From Dyadobacter jiangsuensis (GTDB lineage Bacteria; Bacteroidota; Bacteroidia; Cytophagales; Spirosomataceae): a DNA stretch of 64,000 nt. Under the pieces are notes generated by a model. It made no database searches. It was not told the origin of the DNA and saw only the letters and a list, made by a program, of their open reading frames with translations. Position numbers and translations under genes: made by a program. Positions within the stretch are counted from its first letter, which is position 1; every line of letters starts with the position of its first letter. The stretch covers positions 62,001 to 126,000 of the forward strand of contig NZ_PYAS01000005.1 in assembly GCF_003014695.1 (NCBI RefSeq). The letters are read 5' to 3'. Positions 16,697-25,193 of the stretch are shown in pieces.

Positions 16697-19600
16697 TCAT
16701 TTCCAGCTCGGCACGATCCGGCTGCCTTCTTCGCTTTCGGTAATGCGCAGGTACGTCTGGATTTCCTGTTGCAAGTCCTCCACGTGGCTGATAATCCCTA
16801 CGATCCGGTTCTCTTTTCTCAATGATTTTAACGTTTCAAAGACCGTTTGTAATGCATTTTTATCGAGGGAACCGAAGCCTTCGTCAAGAAAGAAAAAGTT
16901 GTGTTTAGATTCATTCCTGACGTGAATATGATCGGCCAGCGCCAGGGCCAGCGACAATGCCGCCTGAAATTTCTGCCCTCCGGAAAGCGTTTTCAAGAGC
17001 CGCATATGTCCGCCATTGAGTAAGTCCCTCACCCAGAAGCTGTTTCCTTCCCCAAGTTCGAGATGAAGCTGCTGGTGGGTCATCTGATGGAACCGGTGAT
17101 TCGCGGCCTGAATCAGGTTTTGCAGGTAAATGCTCGACGCGTAATCCACGAACCCGCTCGACCGGAAGAGTTTCGCCAAATCGTCGAGATGTTCTTTTCG
17201 GAGCTGCAAGCGGCCCTTCTCTGTCAAAAGCGTCGCTTTTTTGGCCAGATCTTCCGCCATTTGTTTCAGCCGACCGCCTATGTTCCCCTCTTCTTTGCGC
17301 TGGGCATTCAGATTTTCGGTTAATGTATTCTTCAATGCAGTCACTTCCTCGTGCTTCGCGACGTCATACTGCTCACCAGCATGATCTTCCAACAGGTTTT
17401 TCAGCTCGGCACCGGTCGTTTCCAATGCCAGTTTAAACTCATTGATCGCCCGTCGCTCGGTTTCGGTATGGATCGGCTTTTGGAGTATTTCTGCCACCTG
17501 CGCTTCCGACTCGAAGGCATAAGCCGCCAGCTCGCTGTCGATTTTTTCCTGCACCGCCGCCAGTTCGCGACGGCTCCCTTCCAGTGCCGCCAATAGTGTG
17601 ACCTGGCTCCCCGAAAGCGTATTCCGTTCTTTCTCCAATGCATCTACCTGTTGTTCTGCTTCGGCAAATGCTGTGGAGAGCTGCTGATAGTCGGTTTTCA
17701 ATCCCGAGATCTTTTCTGAAATTTCACTTTTTTCAACTGTTTCAAACTCTGCCAGGTTAATCCTCTGCAACTGTTCCGAAAGCGTCTGAATAGTATTTTC
17801 CAATTTCAGAATCTCGTCCTTTAAAGCTTGAAGCGGCTTTTCGATCTTTTCTGTTTTATCTCTGCCCGCGACTTCTATCTGATCCGTCAAGGACTTCAAT
17901 GCTGTTTCCGCGGCTCTGATTTCCGTCTGCACACGACTACTTTCCGCAAACCGTTTTTCAAAACCTTCCCGATCTGTTTTGTTGAATGCGGCCCATTCGA
18001 ATGCCTTATCGTGCGATTCGAGTTTTGCCTTTGCTTCTGCGAAACGTTGTTTTATCGACGATTTCTGCTTTTCAAGATTTTCAATCTGATTAAAAACCCG
18101 CTCTATCGGTGACTGCAACTTCCTCAATAGCCGCTCCTTTTCATCCAATGCATTAAGCTGTCTCTCCATCGCTGCTATTTCCCCCGCCAATGCACCGTCG
18201 GTGATCAATACCTCGGGATGATGCAACGAGCCACAGAGCGGGCAGGGCTCGCCGTCTTCCAGGTTACCCGCATACTGATGCAATGCAACGCGGGTATTGA
18301 TGTGCAATAGCTGCCTATTGAGCTCTTTCCGATTGGCATCCCCGGTTTCAAAATATGCCGCAACACCTTTTTGAAATGCATCCAATGAATAATCCTCGCC
18401 AAACTGAATGCCGAACTCACCGGTAATCTCCTGCAAACGTTCCGCAAGGCCGTCCGCCAACGTTTTGATCTCCGCCGCAAGCGCTTCTGCTTCTGTTTTG
18501 ATCGTCTGACGGTTCTCTGCGAGGCCATCGGCAGTAGTAAACCAAGATTTCACCAGCCCCATTTCGAGCACATCGCCCAGGCCGGCTTTCCGCTGCTCAT
18601 TGGCCGTTTCCAGCTCCTGTTTTTGTTGTTTTTGTATTTCGATGGCGTTTTCCTTCTCCTTCAACTGCTCCTCGCCACGCGCCAGCGCATCCTTCCTTTT
18701 AATAACCGCCTGCGAATGCTCGATAATCCGTATCACCTTTTCGAGTTCCTCGGCGGTCGCAAGCAGTTCCTCACGCTTTTCGTACCGTGGTTTCAGGATT
18801 AGTAATGTCTCCTGCTGCTTTCCCAGTGATATTGCCAGTTCTGTAAGCTTTGCCTGATTGCCCTCTGAAACGCGTTCGTCCCGCGCTATGTCGGTCAGCA
18901 GTTTACTTTTTTGGTCAAAAATGGATTTGAAATGCAGTGAGCAGGTTTCAAAAGTCTTTAATGTAGCCTCACGTTCCTGCATGGCTGCACGCTGGGAATC
19001 GAGCATCGCGAGCCTGCTTTGCAGCATTTGAATCTTCTCTCCGGCGAGTTTGAGTTTCTGAAAATTGCCTTCCAGCTCCGTCTGAACCGCCAGCTCATTT
19101 GAGATATGCTGAATTTGCAGGCGCAGCTGCTCCAACTGCTGTTCGCCTTCCGCAAGCATCTCCTTCGTCACCTCTCCAAGCCCCAGCAATTGACCATCCA
19201 CATTCGACAATGCAAGGTTATTCCGGTTGCTCAGCGAGCCTACATTCCGGCTGAGGTCGTATTTTTCGAGCTGGAAGAGCTCTTTCATCATCCGGGTACG
19301 CTCGGCGTCTTTCAGTTCAATGAATTCCTGAAAACGTCCTTGCGGTATGATGATCGTCCGGCGGAAGTTGTCATAGCTGAGGCCGATAATGCTTTCGGTC
19401 GATTCGTTTTCGGCCAGCGGCACCCAGTCGTTCTCCCGCCAGACATAGCCTTTCCGTTCAAAGGTTTTTACATCCTTGAAATTCTTGCTGTTCCGTTTGC
19501 CGCGCACCGTAAACCGGTATCGCTCAGCGTCTTTACCTGCAATGCATTCAAAATCAATGAGCAAATCATCCGAACGCAGGTTCATCATATTGTAGGTACG

Positions 19601-19795
19601 GTCGTCGCCCGACTTGTTGAGCCGCTCGGTATCACCGTATAATGCAAATGTGATCGCTTCCAGGATGGAGGATTTCCCACTCCCCACAGCCCCGAATATC
19701 CCGAACAACGACGCGTCCGTCAACGGGTCGAAATCAATCTCCTGTTCGGTTTGGTAAGAATATAGTCCTTTTATTTTTAAGCGTTTGGGGATCAT
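16697..19795 (-). CDS. sbcC: SbcC-like SMC-family exonuclease subunit
   Basis: A 1032-residue Rad50/SbcC-type ATPase. Walker A GAVGSGKS is at residues 35-42, and long heptad-containing coiled coils surround the zinc hook CPLC (about 516-519). The ABC signature LSGGQKFQAAL (about 936) and the Walker B FFFLDEGFGSLDK (about 970) complete the head. With SbcD it forms a nuclease that processes hairpins and DNA ends. SbcD, normally adjacent, is not encoded beside it; upstream is a repeat-filled gap and a GH3 gene. The nearby palindromic repeats are the type of structure SbcCD cleaves, but the proximity may be accidental. Confidence 0.93.
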   Translation of the reverse strand: MIPKRLKIKGLYSYQTEQEIDFDPLTDASLFGIFGAVGSGKSSILEAITFALYGDTERLNKSGDDRTYNMMNLRSDDLLIDFECIAGKDAERYRFTVRGKRNSKNFKDVKTFERKGYVWRENDWVPLAENESTESIIGLSYDNFRRTIIIPQGRFQEFIELKDAERTRMMKELFQLEKYDLSRNVGSLSNRNNLALSNVDGQLLGLGEVTKEMLAEGEQQLEQLRLQIQHISNELAVQTELEGNFQKLKLAGEKIQMLQSRLAMLDSQRAAMQEREATLKTFETCSLHFKSIFDQKSKLLTDIARDERVSEGNQAKLTELAISLGKQQETLLILKPRYEKREELLATAEELEKVIRIIEHSQAVIKRKDALARGEEQLKEKENAIEIQKQQKQELETANEQRKAGLGDVLEMGLVKSWFTTADGLAENRQTIKTEAEALAAEIKTLADGLAERLQEITGEFGIQFGEDYSLDAFQKGVAAYFETGDANRKELNRQLLHINTRVALHQYAGNLEDGEPCPLCGSLHHPEVLITDGALAGEIAAMERQLNALDEKERLLRKLQSPIERVFNQIENLEKQKSSIKQRFAEAKAKLESHDKAFEWAAFNKTDREGFEKRFAESSRVQTEIRAAETALKSLTDQIEVAGRDKTEKIEKPLQALKDEILKLENTIQTLSEQLQRINLAEFETVEKSEISEKISGLKTDYQQLSTAFAEAEQQVDALEKERNTLSGSQVTLLAALEGSRRELAAVQEKIDSELAAYAFESEAQVAEILQKPIHTETERRAINEFKLALETTGAELKNLLEDHAGEQYDVAKHEEVTALKNTLTENLNAQRKEEGNIGGRLKQMAEDLAKKATLLTEKGRLQLRKEHLDDLAKLFRSSGFVDYASSIYLQNLIQAANHRFHQMTHQQLHLELGEGNSFWVRDLLNGGHMRLLKTLSGGQKFQAALSLALALADHIHVRNESKHNFFFLDEGFGSLDKNALQTVFETLKSLRKENRIVGIISHVEDLQQEIQTYLRITESEEGSRIVPSWK

Positions 19796-19834
19796 TGGTA
19801 CGGCTTGCGGTAAGTGATAGCGTCGGGGAATTTT

Positions 19835-19992
19835 GACCGCCGACCGCTGACCGCCGATTAAGGATTCTACTTGACCACCGACGGCCGAGCACAGACCGCC
19901 GATTCTTTTAATGTTTACTTAAATATTAACTCATTCGATAAATACGCTCTCGCAATCACAAATCGGCGGTCCGCGGTCTGCCGTCGGCGGTC
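19835..19992. repeat. Heptamer (GACCGCC) arrays in inverted orientation
   Basis: Upstream of sbcC are three arrays of degenerate GACCGCC heptamers, each capped by GATT: 19835-19859 (three heptamers), 19873-19904 (four) and, inverted, 19961-19992 (AATC then four reverse-complement heptamers). The second and third form a roughly 32-bp imperfect inverted repeat with an AT-rich 56-bp centre (19905-19960). The gap between sbcC (start 19795) and the GH3 stop (20010) contains nothing else. It could act as a terminator/cruciform or a protein-binding array. Confidence 0.8.
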
Positions 19993-20009
19993 AGTCTCTC
20001 AACGTCGCC

Positions 20010-21524
20010 CTACAATGCAGCCAACAAATCATCCAGGTATTCCCGCGTGTTGCTCAGCCTCGGCACTTTGTTTTGGCCGCCGAGCTTGTGCTGCTTGCCG
20101 AGCCAGGCGTAGAAGGTACCTGCGGGTGCAAAATGCACTTGCGGGCGTGTGAGGGCCATATCTTTGTATCGTTTGGCGTCATAATCGGAGTTCACTTCGC
20201 GTAATGCAGCATCCAGCGCCTGTACGAAAGCGTCACGATCTTCCGGCTCTTTGGTGAATTCGATGATCCATTCATGGCAGCCTCGCGCGCCATCGCCCAT
20301 ATACACAGGCCCGGCAGTATAGTTTGCAACCAGGGCGTCCGTCTGATGCGCCGCCACTTTAATGGCATGGTCGGCATTCTCGACAATCACTTCTTCACCA
20401 AAAGCATTGATAAAATGCTTCGTACGCCCGCTCACCTTCACGCGGAACGGGTAGGTAGAAGTAAATTTCACAGTATCGCCAATCAGGTAGCGCCAGAGTC
20501 CGGCGTTGGTCGAGATCACCATCGCATAGTTTTTCCCTACTTCCACTTCATCCAGCAACAATGCTTTGGGATGCTCCTTACCGAGCTCTTCAATCGGTAT
20601 AAATTCATAAAAAATGCCATAATCGAGCATGAGCAGCATTTCTCCTACCCTATTAATATCATCCTGAATCGCGAAAAAACCTTCCGACGCGCTGTACGTT
20701 TCGAGGTACAGCACCTGGTCAGAAGGGAAATATTTGGTCATGAACAAATCGCGGTAGGGCTCGAACGAAACCGCGCCATGCACGAAAACCTCAAAATCCG
20801 GCCAGATTTCAAGCATATTCTTTTTGCCGGTACGTTCGAGTATCTGATCGAGCAGCACGATCGTCCAGGTAGGGACGCCCAGAATGCTGGTCACATTCTC
20901 CTGCGAACATATCGACGCCATTTTGTCCAGCTTGCTTTCCCAATGGTCCATCAAAGCCACTTCCAACGGCGGCGTACGCATAAATTCTGCCCAGGAAGGC
21001 AGGTTCTGCATGATAACCGCCGACACATCGCCGATCTGGGTATAATCGTCAAATGGATTGGCATGCAAAGTCCCGCCGATCGAAAGGCCCTTACCGTCGA
21101 AAACCCGGGTATCCGGCCGGTTATTGATCAGCAGGGTCATCATATCCTTTCCGCCCTCGTAATGGCATTCTTCCAACGCCTCGGGTGAAACCGGCAGGAA
21201 TTTGCTCCGCGCATTGGTCGTGCCCGACGATTTGGAAAACCATTCGATTTGCGACGGCCACAGCACATTCGGCTCGCCTTTCAGAACGCGCTCGATGTAG
21301 GGATAAAGTTGCTCGTAAGCCGAAATGGGTACCTGCTCCTGAAATTCCTTGACCGATTTGATCTGACCGTAATTATAGCGGCTGCCCCATTCGGTGTACC
21401 GCGCGGTTTCGATCAATTCGGAAAATATACGCTGCTGGGTTTCAATGGGGTACTTCATAAACTGTTCGATCCGTTCGAAGCGCCGCTTCATAAACCAGAC
21501 AGTCATATCATTTACCAGCTTCAT
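20010..21524 (-). CDS. GH3 family acyl-adenylate/amido synthetase-like protein
   Basis: About 504 residues, covering the full GH3 fold. Visible are the phosphate loop SSGTTNARSKFLPVS, the YSASEGFFAIQDD block and the YRLGDTVKF-like segment LIGDTVKFTSTYPFRVKVSGRTKHFINAFGEEV. Plant GH3 enzymes conjugate amino acids to acyl acids via acyl-adenylates; bacterial members are common in Bacteroidota and mostly uncharacterised. ATG at 21524 is chosen over TTG at 21533. It is a single gene between the heptamer repeats and the S41 peptidase, so context gives no substrate. Confidence 0.9.
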   Translation of the reverse strand: MKLVNDMTVWFMKRRFERIEQFMKYPIETQQRIFSELIETARYTEWGSRYNYGQIKSVKEFQEQVPISAYEQLYPYIERVLKGEPNVLWPSQIEWFSKSSGTTNARSKFLPVSPEALEECHYEGGKDMMTLLINNRPDTRVFDGKGLSIGGTLHANPFDDYTQIGDVSAVIMQNLPSWAEFMRTPPLEVALMDHWESKLDKMASICSQENVTSILGVPTWTIVLLDQILERTGKKNMLEIWPDFEVFVHGAVSFEPYRDLFMTKYFPSDQVLYLETYSASEGFFAIQDDINRVGEMLLMLDYGIFYEFIPIEELGKEHPKALLLDEVEVGKNYAMVISTNAGLWRYLIGDTVKFTSTYPFRVKVSGRTKHFINAFGEEVIVENADHAIKVAAHQTDALVANYTAGPVYMGDGARGCHEWIIEFTKEPEDRDAFVQALDAALREVNSDYDAKRYKDMALTRPQVHFAPAGTFYAWLGKQHKLGGQNKVPRLSNTREYLDDLLAAL

Positions 21525-21635
21525 AAAGGTCAATTAGTTAGAAATACGCAAGTTTGTAAAAATAGCAATAAAAAATGGTGAGAGAACAGTTGCAAGCTGT
21601 TCTCTCACCATTCAGGATTTTTTATCAGCAGGCGG

Positions 21636-23027
21636 TTATCTGTCGAAGAACATGTTGCTACCGCCCGCCTTTTGGCTGATCGAAGACGACAGTTCCGCAC
21701 TTGCTTCCTCCGCCAGCACGCGTGCACTACGCAGTTGGCGAGTCACGTGCGTACCCGTAATCTGGAAGAGCGCCTCGCCCAGTAAAGGATCGCGCGGATC
21801 GCCATATGGGTAGAGGATATTTCCTTCACTCACCTTCACATCCGGCTCAAAGCCAACATGGTAATCCGATTTTTTGTCCTTATTCAATGATTTGGAGACA
21901 ATCGGCTGCAATCCTACTTTAATACCATTCTTCTCGTCGCTGATCGTGACCGACCCTACATTCTTACCCACTGTTTTTCCTCCAACCAATGTTACCGTCA
22001 TAAAAGGCTTCAACCCATTGATCACCAGTTCACTCGCAGACGCCGTCCGCGACGATACCAGTACCACGAGGTGTTTCAGGTCACTGCCCACATTCTGGCT
22101 TTTGGCCACAAACTTGTCATAGAAATAGGATTCCCCGTATTTTTTGAGGCTCGTTTCAGTTACCTGCTTGTTGTATTCTTTATAATAAAACACATCATTG
22201 GCCGTAACCTTGCCGATCAGACTGGACAGGTTCGTCGCTGAACTGACATAACCTCCGGGGTTGTAGCGGAGATCGAGTACCAATGCATTGATGCCGCTAT
22301 TTTTGAACTCCAAAAAAATCGCATCCAACTTCTTGTCGTACGCTTTGTTGCTGGTTTGGTAAGGCTCGGGAATGAACTGATGGTAAACCACATAACCGAT
22401 TTTGCTGGCGCCGATCGTGTAAACCGAATCGAAGAACACCGGATCTTCCTGCAATACGATGGGCGTCACCTCGCGTGTCGTCGTGGTTTCTTTCAATGTA
22501 CCATCCTTGATATCGGCCAGGGTGTAAGTAGTTTTATCCTGCGTGTTCAGCAGTTTCGAGTAGTTCGAATCCGTCATTTTCTGGCCATTCACGCTGCTAA
22601 AAACATCACCCCGCACAAAGCCGGCCTTGGCGGCAGGCGAGTCCGGGATCACGTAAAGGACAATACCAACCACATTGCTGGTGTTGGCAGGAAAATACAC
22701 CAGCTTGTACTCCATTCCGCTCGTTTTGGATTCACCTCCCAGAGAAGCTTCCAATTCCTTCGCACTTTCCTGCATCCACGAAAAGCGGTCGCCATCCGGG
22801 CGCGCCGTCGCATCATATTTATAAAGGAGTGAGCTAAAAAAATCGCTTGGCGTTTTATTGTAATCGGGCGACGCCGTGATGTGGTCTGTCCAGTAATACC
22901 AGTATTTCATGTTGGTATAAATCCACTGGTTGGTTTCAGTGTCGTTCTTGGGGTCTGCGTTTTTCTCCTTACACGAAAAAACAAACGCAGCGAGTAAAAT
23001 GACAGGCAGGAAAAGTCTCAGTTTCAT
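21636..23027 (-). CDS. S41 family peptidase, lipoprotein (C-terminal processing protease-like)
   Basis: A 463-residue protein with a lipoprotein signal (VFSC, cysteine about 19). An N-terminal helical domain is followed by a PDZ-like domain (about 110-195, with [21 protein letters not shown]) and the tail-specific protease domain. The catalytic serine lies in [11 protein letters not shown] (about residue 326), with the downstream lysine in [10 protein letters not shown]. Full length for secreted Bacteroidota S41 peptidases, which trim or turn over envelope proteins. Its ATG overlaps the rocD stop by 4 bp, so it is translated from the rocD transcript. The pairing with ornithine metabolism has no obvious logic. 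Confidence 0.9.
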   Translation of the reverse strand: MKLRLFLPVILLAAFVFSCKEKNADPKNDTETNQWIYTNMKYWYYWTDHITASPDYNKTPSDFFSSLLYKYDATARPDGDRFSWMQESAKELEASLGGESKTSGMEYKLVYFPANTSNVVGIVLYVIPDSPAAKAGFVRGDVFSSVNGQKMTDSNYSKLLNTQDKTTYTLADIKDGTLKETTTTREVTPIVLQEDPVFFDSVYTIGASKIGYVVYHQFIPEPYQTSNKAYDKKLDAIFLEFKNSGINALVLDLRYNPGGYVSSATNLSSLIGKVTANDVFYYKEYNKQVTETSLKKYGESYFYDKFVAKSQNVGSDLKHLVVLVSSRTASASELVINGLKPFMTVTLVGGKTVGKNVGSVTISDEKNGIKVGLQPIVSKSLNKDKKSDYHVGFEPDVKVSEGNILYPYGDPRDPLLGEALFQITGTHVTRQLRSARVLAEEASAELSSSISQKAGGSNMFFDR

Positions 23028-24286
23028 AGATTTCCGTTCATTTCTAAAAATACCTCTTCAATAATGCGGCATGCTTCATCCATTTGCGACTCATTGATCA
23101 CCAACGGGGGCGCGAAACGAATTTTGTTACCATGCGTAGGCTTGCACAACAGCCCTTTTTCCATCATTTTATAACAAAGGTCCATGGCCGTGCTGCTATC
23201 CTCGGAGTCGTTGATCACGATCGCATTCAGCAACCCTTTCCCTCTAACGCTTTCGATCAGAGAACATTGCTTTTGAAGTTCCTGCATTCTCCTGCGGAAG
23301 ATTTGCCCCATTTGTTCGGCATTTTCAGCGAGGTTTTCGTCCTGAACCACCTGTAATGCGGCAATCGTCACGGCACAGGCCAACGGGTTACCACCATAGG
23401 TTGAGCCGTGCTCGCCGGGCGCGATCGTCAGCATGATTTCATCGTCGGCAAATGCAGCCGAAACCGGCATTGTGCCGCCCGACAGCGCTTTTCCGAGAAC
23501 CAGGATATCCGGCTTCACTCCTTCCCAATCGCAAGCCAGTCTTTTTCCGGTGCGTCCGATGCCGGTTTGCACCTCATCGGCGATGAAGAGAACATTGTAT
23601 TTTGTGCACAAATCGCGCACGCCTTTCAGGTAGCCTTCATCGGGCACTACTACTCCCGCCTCACCCTGGATGGGCTCCACCATGAAACCCGCGATGTTCG
23701 CGTCGCTTTTCAGTAGATTTTCAAGCGCTTGAAGGTCATTATAGGGAATGATTTCATAGCCGGGAAGGAACGGACCGTAATCGTTGGTGGAAGAAGGGTC
23801 TGTAGAGGAGGATATCGCCGCCAGCGTCCTTCCCCAGAAATTACCGGCTGCATACACCGTTTTCGCTTTCCCGGGCTCGATACCTTTCACTTTGTACGCC
23901 CATTTCCGGGTTAGTTTCAGCGCGGTTTCGCCGCCTTCCACACCCGAATTCATCATCAGAACTTTGTCATACCCGAAATAGTCACAGAGGAATTTCTCGC
24001 ATTCACCGAGGCGATCGTTATAAAATGCACGGGACGTAAGCGTCAGTTTTTGCGCCTGACGGACCATCGCATCCACGATTTTCGGATGACAATGTCCCTG
24101 GCTCACCGCGCTGTATGCCGAGAGGAAGTCGAAATACCGCTTCCCTTCCACATCCCACAAAAAAATGCCTTCGCCCCGTTGGATCACTACCGGCATTGGC
24201 TTGTAGTTATGCGCTCCGTACCGGTATTCGAGGTCTATGGCATGTTGTGAAGGTGATATATCGGTTGTGTCTGTATAGTTTGGCAT
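23024..24286 (-). CDS. rocD: Ornithine--oxo-acid transaminase
   Basis: A 420-residue class-III PLP aminotransferase. It shows [19 protein letters not shown] (cofactor phosphate binding), [14 protein letters not shown], the catalytic lysine in VLGKALSGG (about K266) and [11 protein letters not shown]. These features and the overall length match ornithine aminotransferase, which converts ornithine and 2-oxoglutarate to glutamate-5-semialdehyde and glutamate. It is the first gene of a two-gene unit with the S41 peptidase. Confidence 0.93.
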   Translation of the reverse strand: MPNYTDTTDISPSQHAIDLEYRYGAHNYKPMPVVIQRGEGIFLWDVEGKRYFDFLSAYSAVSQGHCHPKIVDAMVRQAQKLTLTSRAFYNDRLGECEKFLCDYFGYDKVLMMNSGVEGGETALKLTRKWAYKVKGIEPGKAKTVYAAGNFWGRTLAAISSSTDPSSTNDYGPFLPGYEIIPYNDLQALENLLKSDANIAGFMVEPIQGEAGVVVPDEGYLKGVRDLCTKYNVLFIADEVQTGIGRTGKRLACDWEGVKPDILVLGKALSGGTMPVSAAFADDEIMLTIAPGEHGSTYGGNPLACAVTIAALQVVQDENLAENAEQMGQIFRRRMQELQKQCSLIESVRGKGLLNAIVINDSEDSSTAMDLCYKMMEKGLLCKPTHGNKIRFAPPLVINESQMDEACRIIEEVFLEMNGNL

Positions 24287-24393
24287 ATCCGGCAGAAAAA
24301 TGAATGACGATGTTCGTATTAAATTAGGTAAAATTAAGGAAAACCGTTAGAAAATTGGGGCAAAATGGATTTAAACGGTTGCCCAACTTTCGC

Positions 24394-24401
24394 TATATTT
24401 G
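24394..24401 (+). promoter_or_regulatory. TATATTTG (-7 box) for toxin-antitoxin pair
   Basis: A perfect Bacteroidota -7 match TANNTTTG lies 36 bp upstream of the ATG at 24437. Because it falls inside the longer ORF that starts at 24365, it supports the downstream start. A well-spaced -33 TTG is not evident. Confidence 0.4.
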
Positions 24402-24436
24402 TTCAAAGCAGAAGCAAAACTATCCAGTTGGCAATC

Positions 24437-24673
24437 ATGAAACTTCGATATTTATCAGGGTGCCGAAGTATCCCAAAAAGCTTTCTTATACCAATCTCAG
24501 AATGGAACCTACTCAAGGCTAAATCCCAGGACACCGATGAGAAAAAATGGCCTGAAATACCGGAATGGCACAAACACTTATTGGCAGAAAGAATCGAAGC
24601 CTACGAAAATGGGCTTGAAGAGGTATTTGATTCAGAGGAGGTTTTAAAAGACATTGAAAAAGACTTGTATTGA
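24437..24673 (+). CDS. Addiction-module antitoxin-like protein
   Basis: A 78-residue acidic protein with PEWHKHLLAERIEAYENG and a helical, Glu-rich C-terminus (EEVLKDIEKDLY). This arrangement is typical of ParE/RelE-partner antitoxins of the TIGR02574 addiction-module type. Ten bases separate it from the ParE-like gene. An in-frame upstream start at 24365 exists, but the promoter-like box at 24394 and the family length favour 24437. It should neutralise the toxin and autoregulate the pair. Confidence 0.7.
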   Translation: MKLRYLSGCRSIPKSFLIPISEWNLLKAKSQDTDEKKWPEIPEWHKHLLAERIEAYENGLEEVFDSEEVLKDIEKDLY

Positions 24674-24682
24674 TAATCTTGA

Positions 24683-24985
24683 ATGTACAAAACTGTTTTC
24701 CTGAGTCGCGCCAGGAAGGACGTTAGGAACGCTGCGAGTTGGTATGACAGACAGCAACCAGGCTTGGGCAGGCGATTCACACACGCTATCAGAAGTAAAC
24801 TTGTCTTGATCGGTGAAAATCCTTATCTCTATGCAGTTCGTTACAGAAAAACACGAACGGCGTTACTTAGGTACTTTCCCTTCATGATTCACTTCAACAT
24901 TAACGAGCAGCAACGGGCTGTTGTCGTATTGGGTGTCTGGCACACAAGCCAGGATCCTGATAAAATGCAGGCACGGAAACAATAA
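24683..24985 (+). CDS. RelE/ParE family toxin
   Basis: A 100-residue small basic protein with the ParE/RelE pattern: YKTVFLSRARKDVRNAASWYDRQQPGLGRRF in the N-terminal helices, IGENPYLYAVRYRKTRTALLRYFPFMIHFNI in the strands, and a C-terminal VVLGVWHTSQDP. ParE proteins poison gyrase, while RelE proteins cleave mRNA; the PGLG and no-RelE-triad appearance favours ParE. It is encoded directly behind the antitoxin-like gene. The pair lies between rocD and the TPP-riboswitch operon with no mobile-element genes nearby. Confidence 0.85.
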   Translation: MYKTVFLSRARKDVRNAASWYDRQQPGLGRRFTHAIRSKLVLIGENPYLYAVRYRKTRTALLRYFPFMIHFNINEQQRAVVVLGVWHTSQDPDKMQARKQ

Positions 24986-24995
24986 ATCTTTTCAC

Positions 24996-25026
24996 TTGAA
25001 AGATCCCGCGTCAACCCTTAATTTTG
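24996..25026 (+). promoter_or_regulatory. Bacteroidota-type promoter of the riboswitch operon
   Basis: TTG (24996-24998) and TAATTTTG (25019-25026) are separated by 20 nt, matching the Bacteroidota -33 TTTG / -7 TANNTTTG arrangement. Transcription would begin near 25032, one or two bases before the TPP riboswitch. Confidence 0.7.
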
Positions 25027-25032
25027 CAGCAT

Positions 25033-25112
25033 AATCTCAAGGGGTGCCCTACCGAACGGGCTGAGATCATACCCATTTAACCTGATCCGGGTAATGCCGG
25101 CGTAGGGAGAGA
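25033..25112 (+). ncRNA. TPP riboswitch (THI element)
   Basis: The conserved TPP aptamer elements appear in order: P1 strand TCTC, GGGGTGCCC, the P3/J core GGGCTGAGA, ACCC, AACCTGAT, CCGGGTAATGCC and GCGTAGGGA, closing with GAGA. It directly follows a good promoter and precedes a TonB-dependent receptor, which it should repress when thiamine pyrophosphate is plentiful. A short dyad AGCCGG/CCGGCT at 25114-25126, followed by a T-rich stretch, may form the expression platform. Confidence 0.95.
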
Positions 25113-25193
25113 AAGCCGGACCGGCTATTTTCTGTTAATATTTTATAGAACTTTCTGATAGGTGGCCCCTGCCTGTTGTAATTATTGATCGCA

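Noticed and set aside
19871..20152. 93-residue ORF through the heptamer arrays
   Set aside because: It crosses inverted repeats and overlaps the GH3 gene on the opposite strand.
25114..25140. Definite transcription terminator in the riboswitch expression platform
   Set aside because: The dyad leaves too small a loop for the full six pairs and is weak; its regulatory mode cannot be read.
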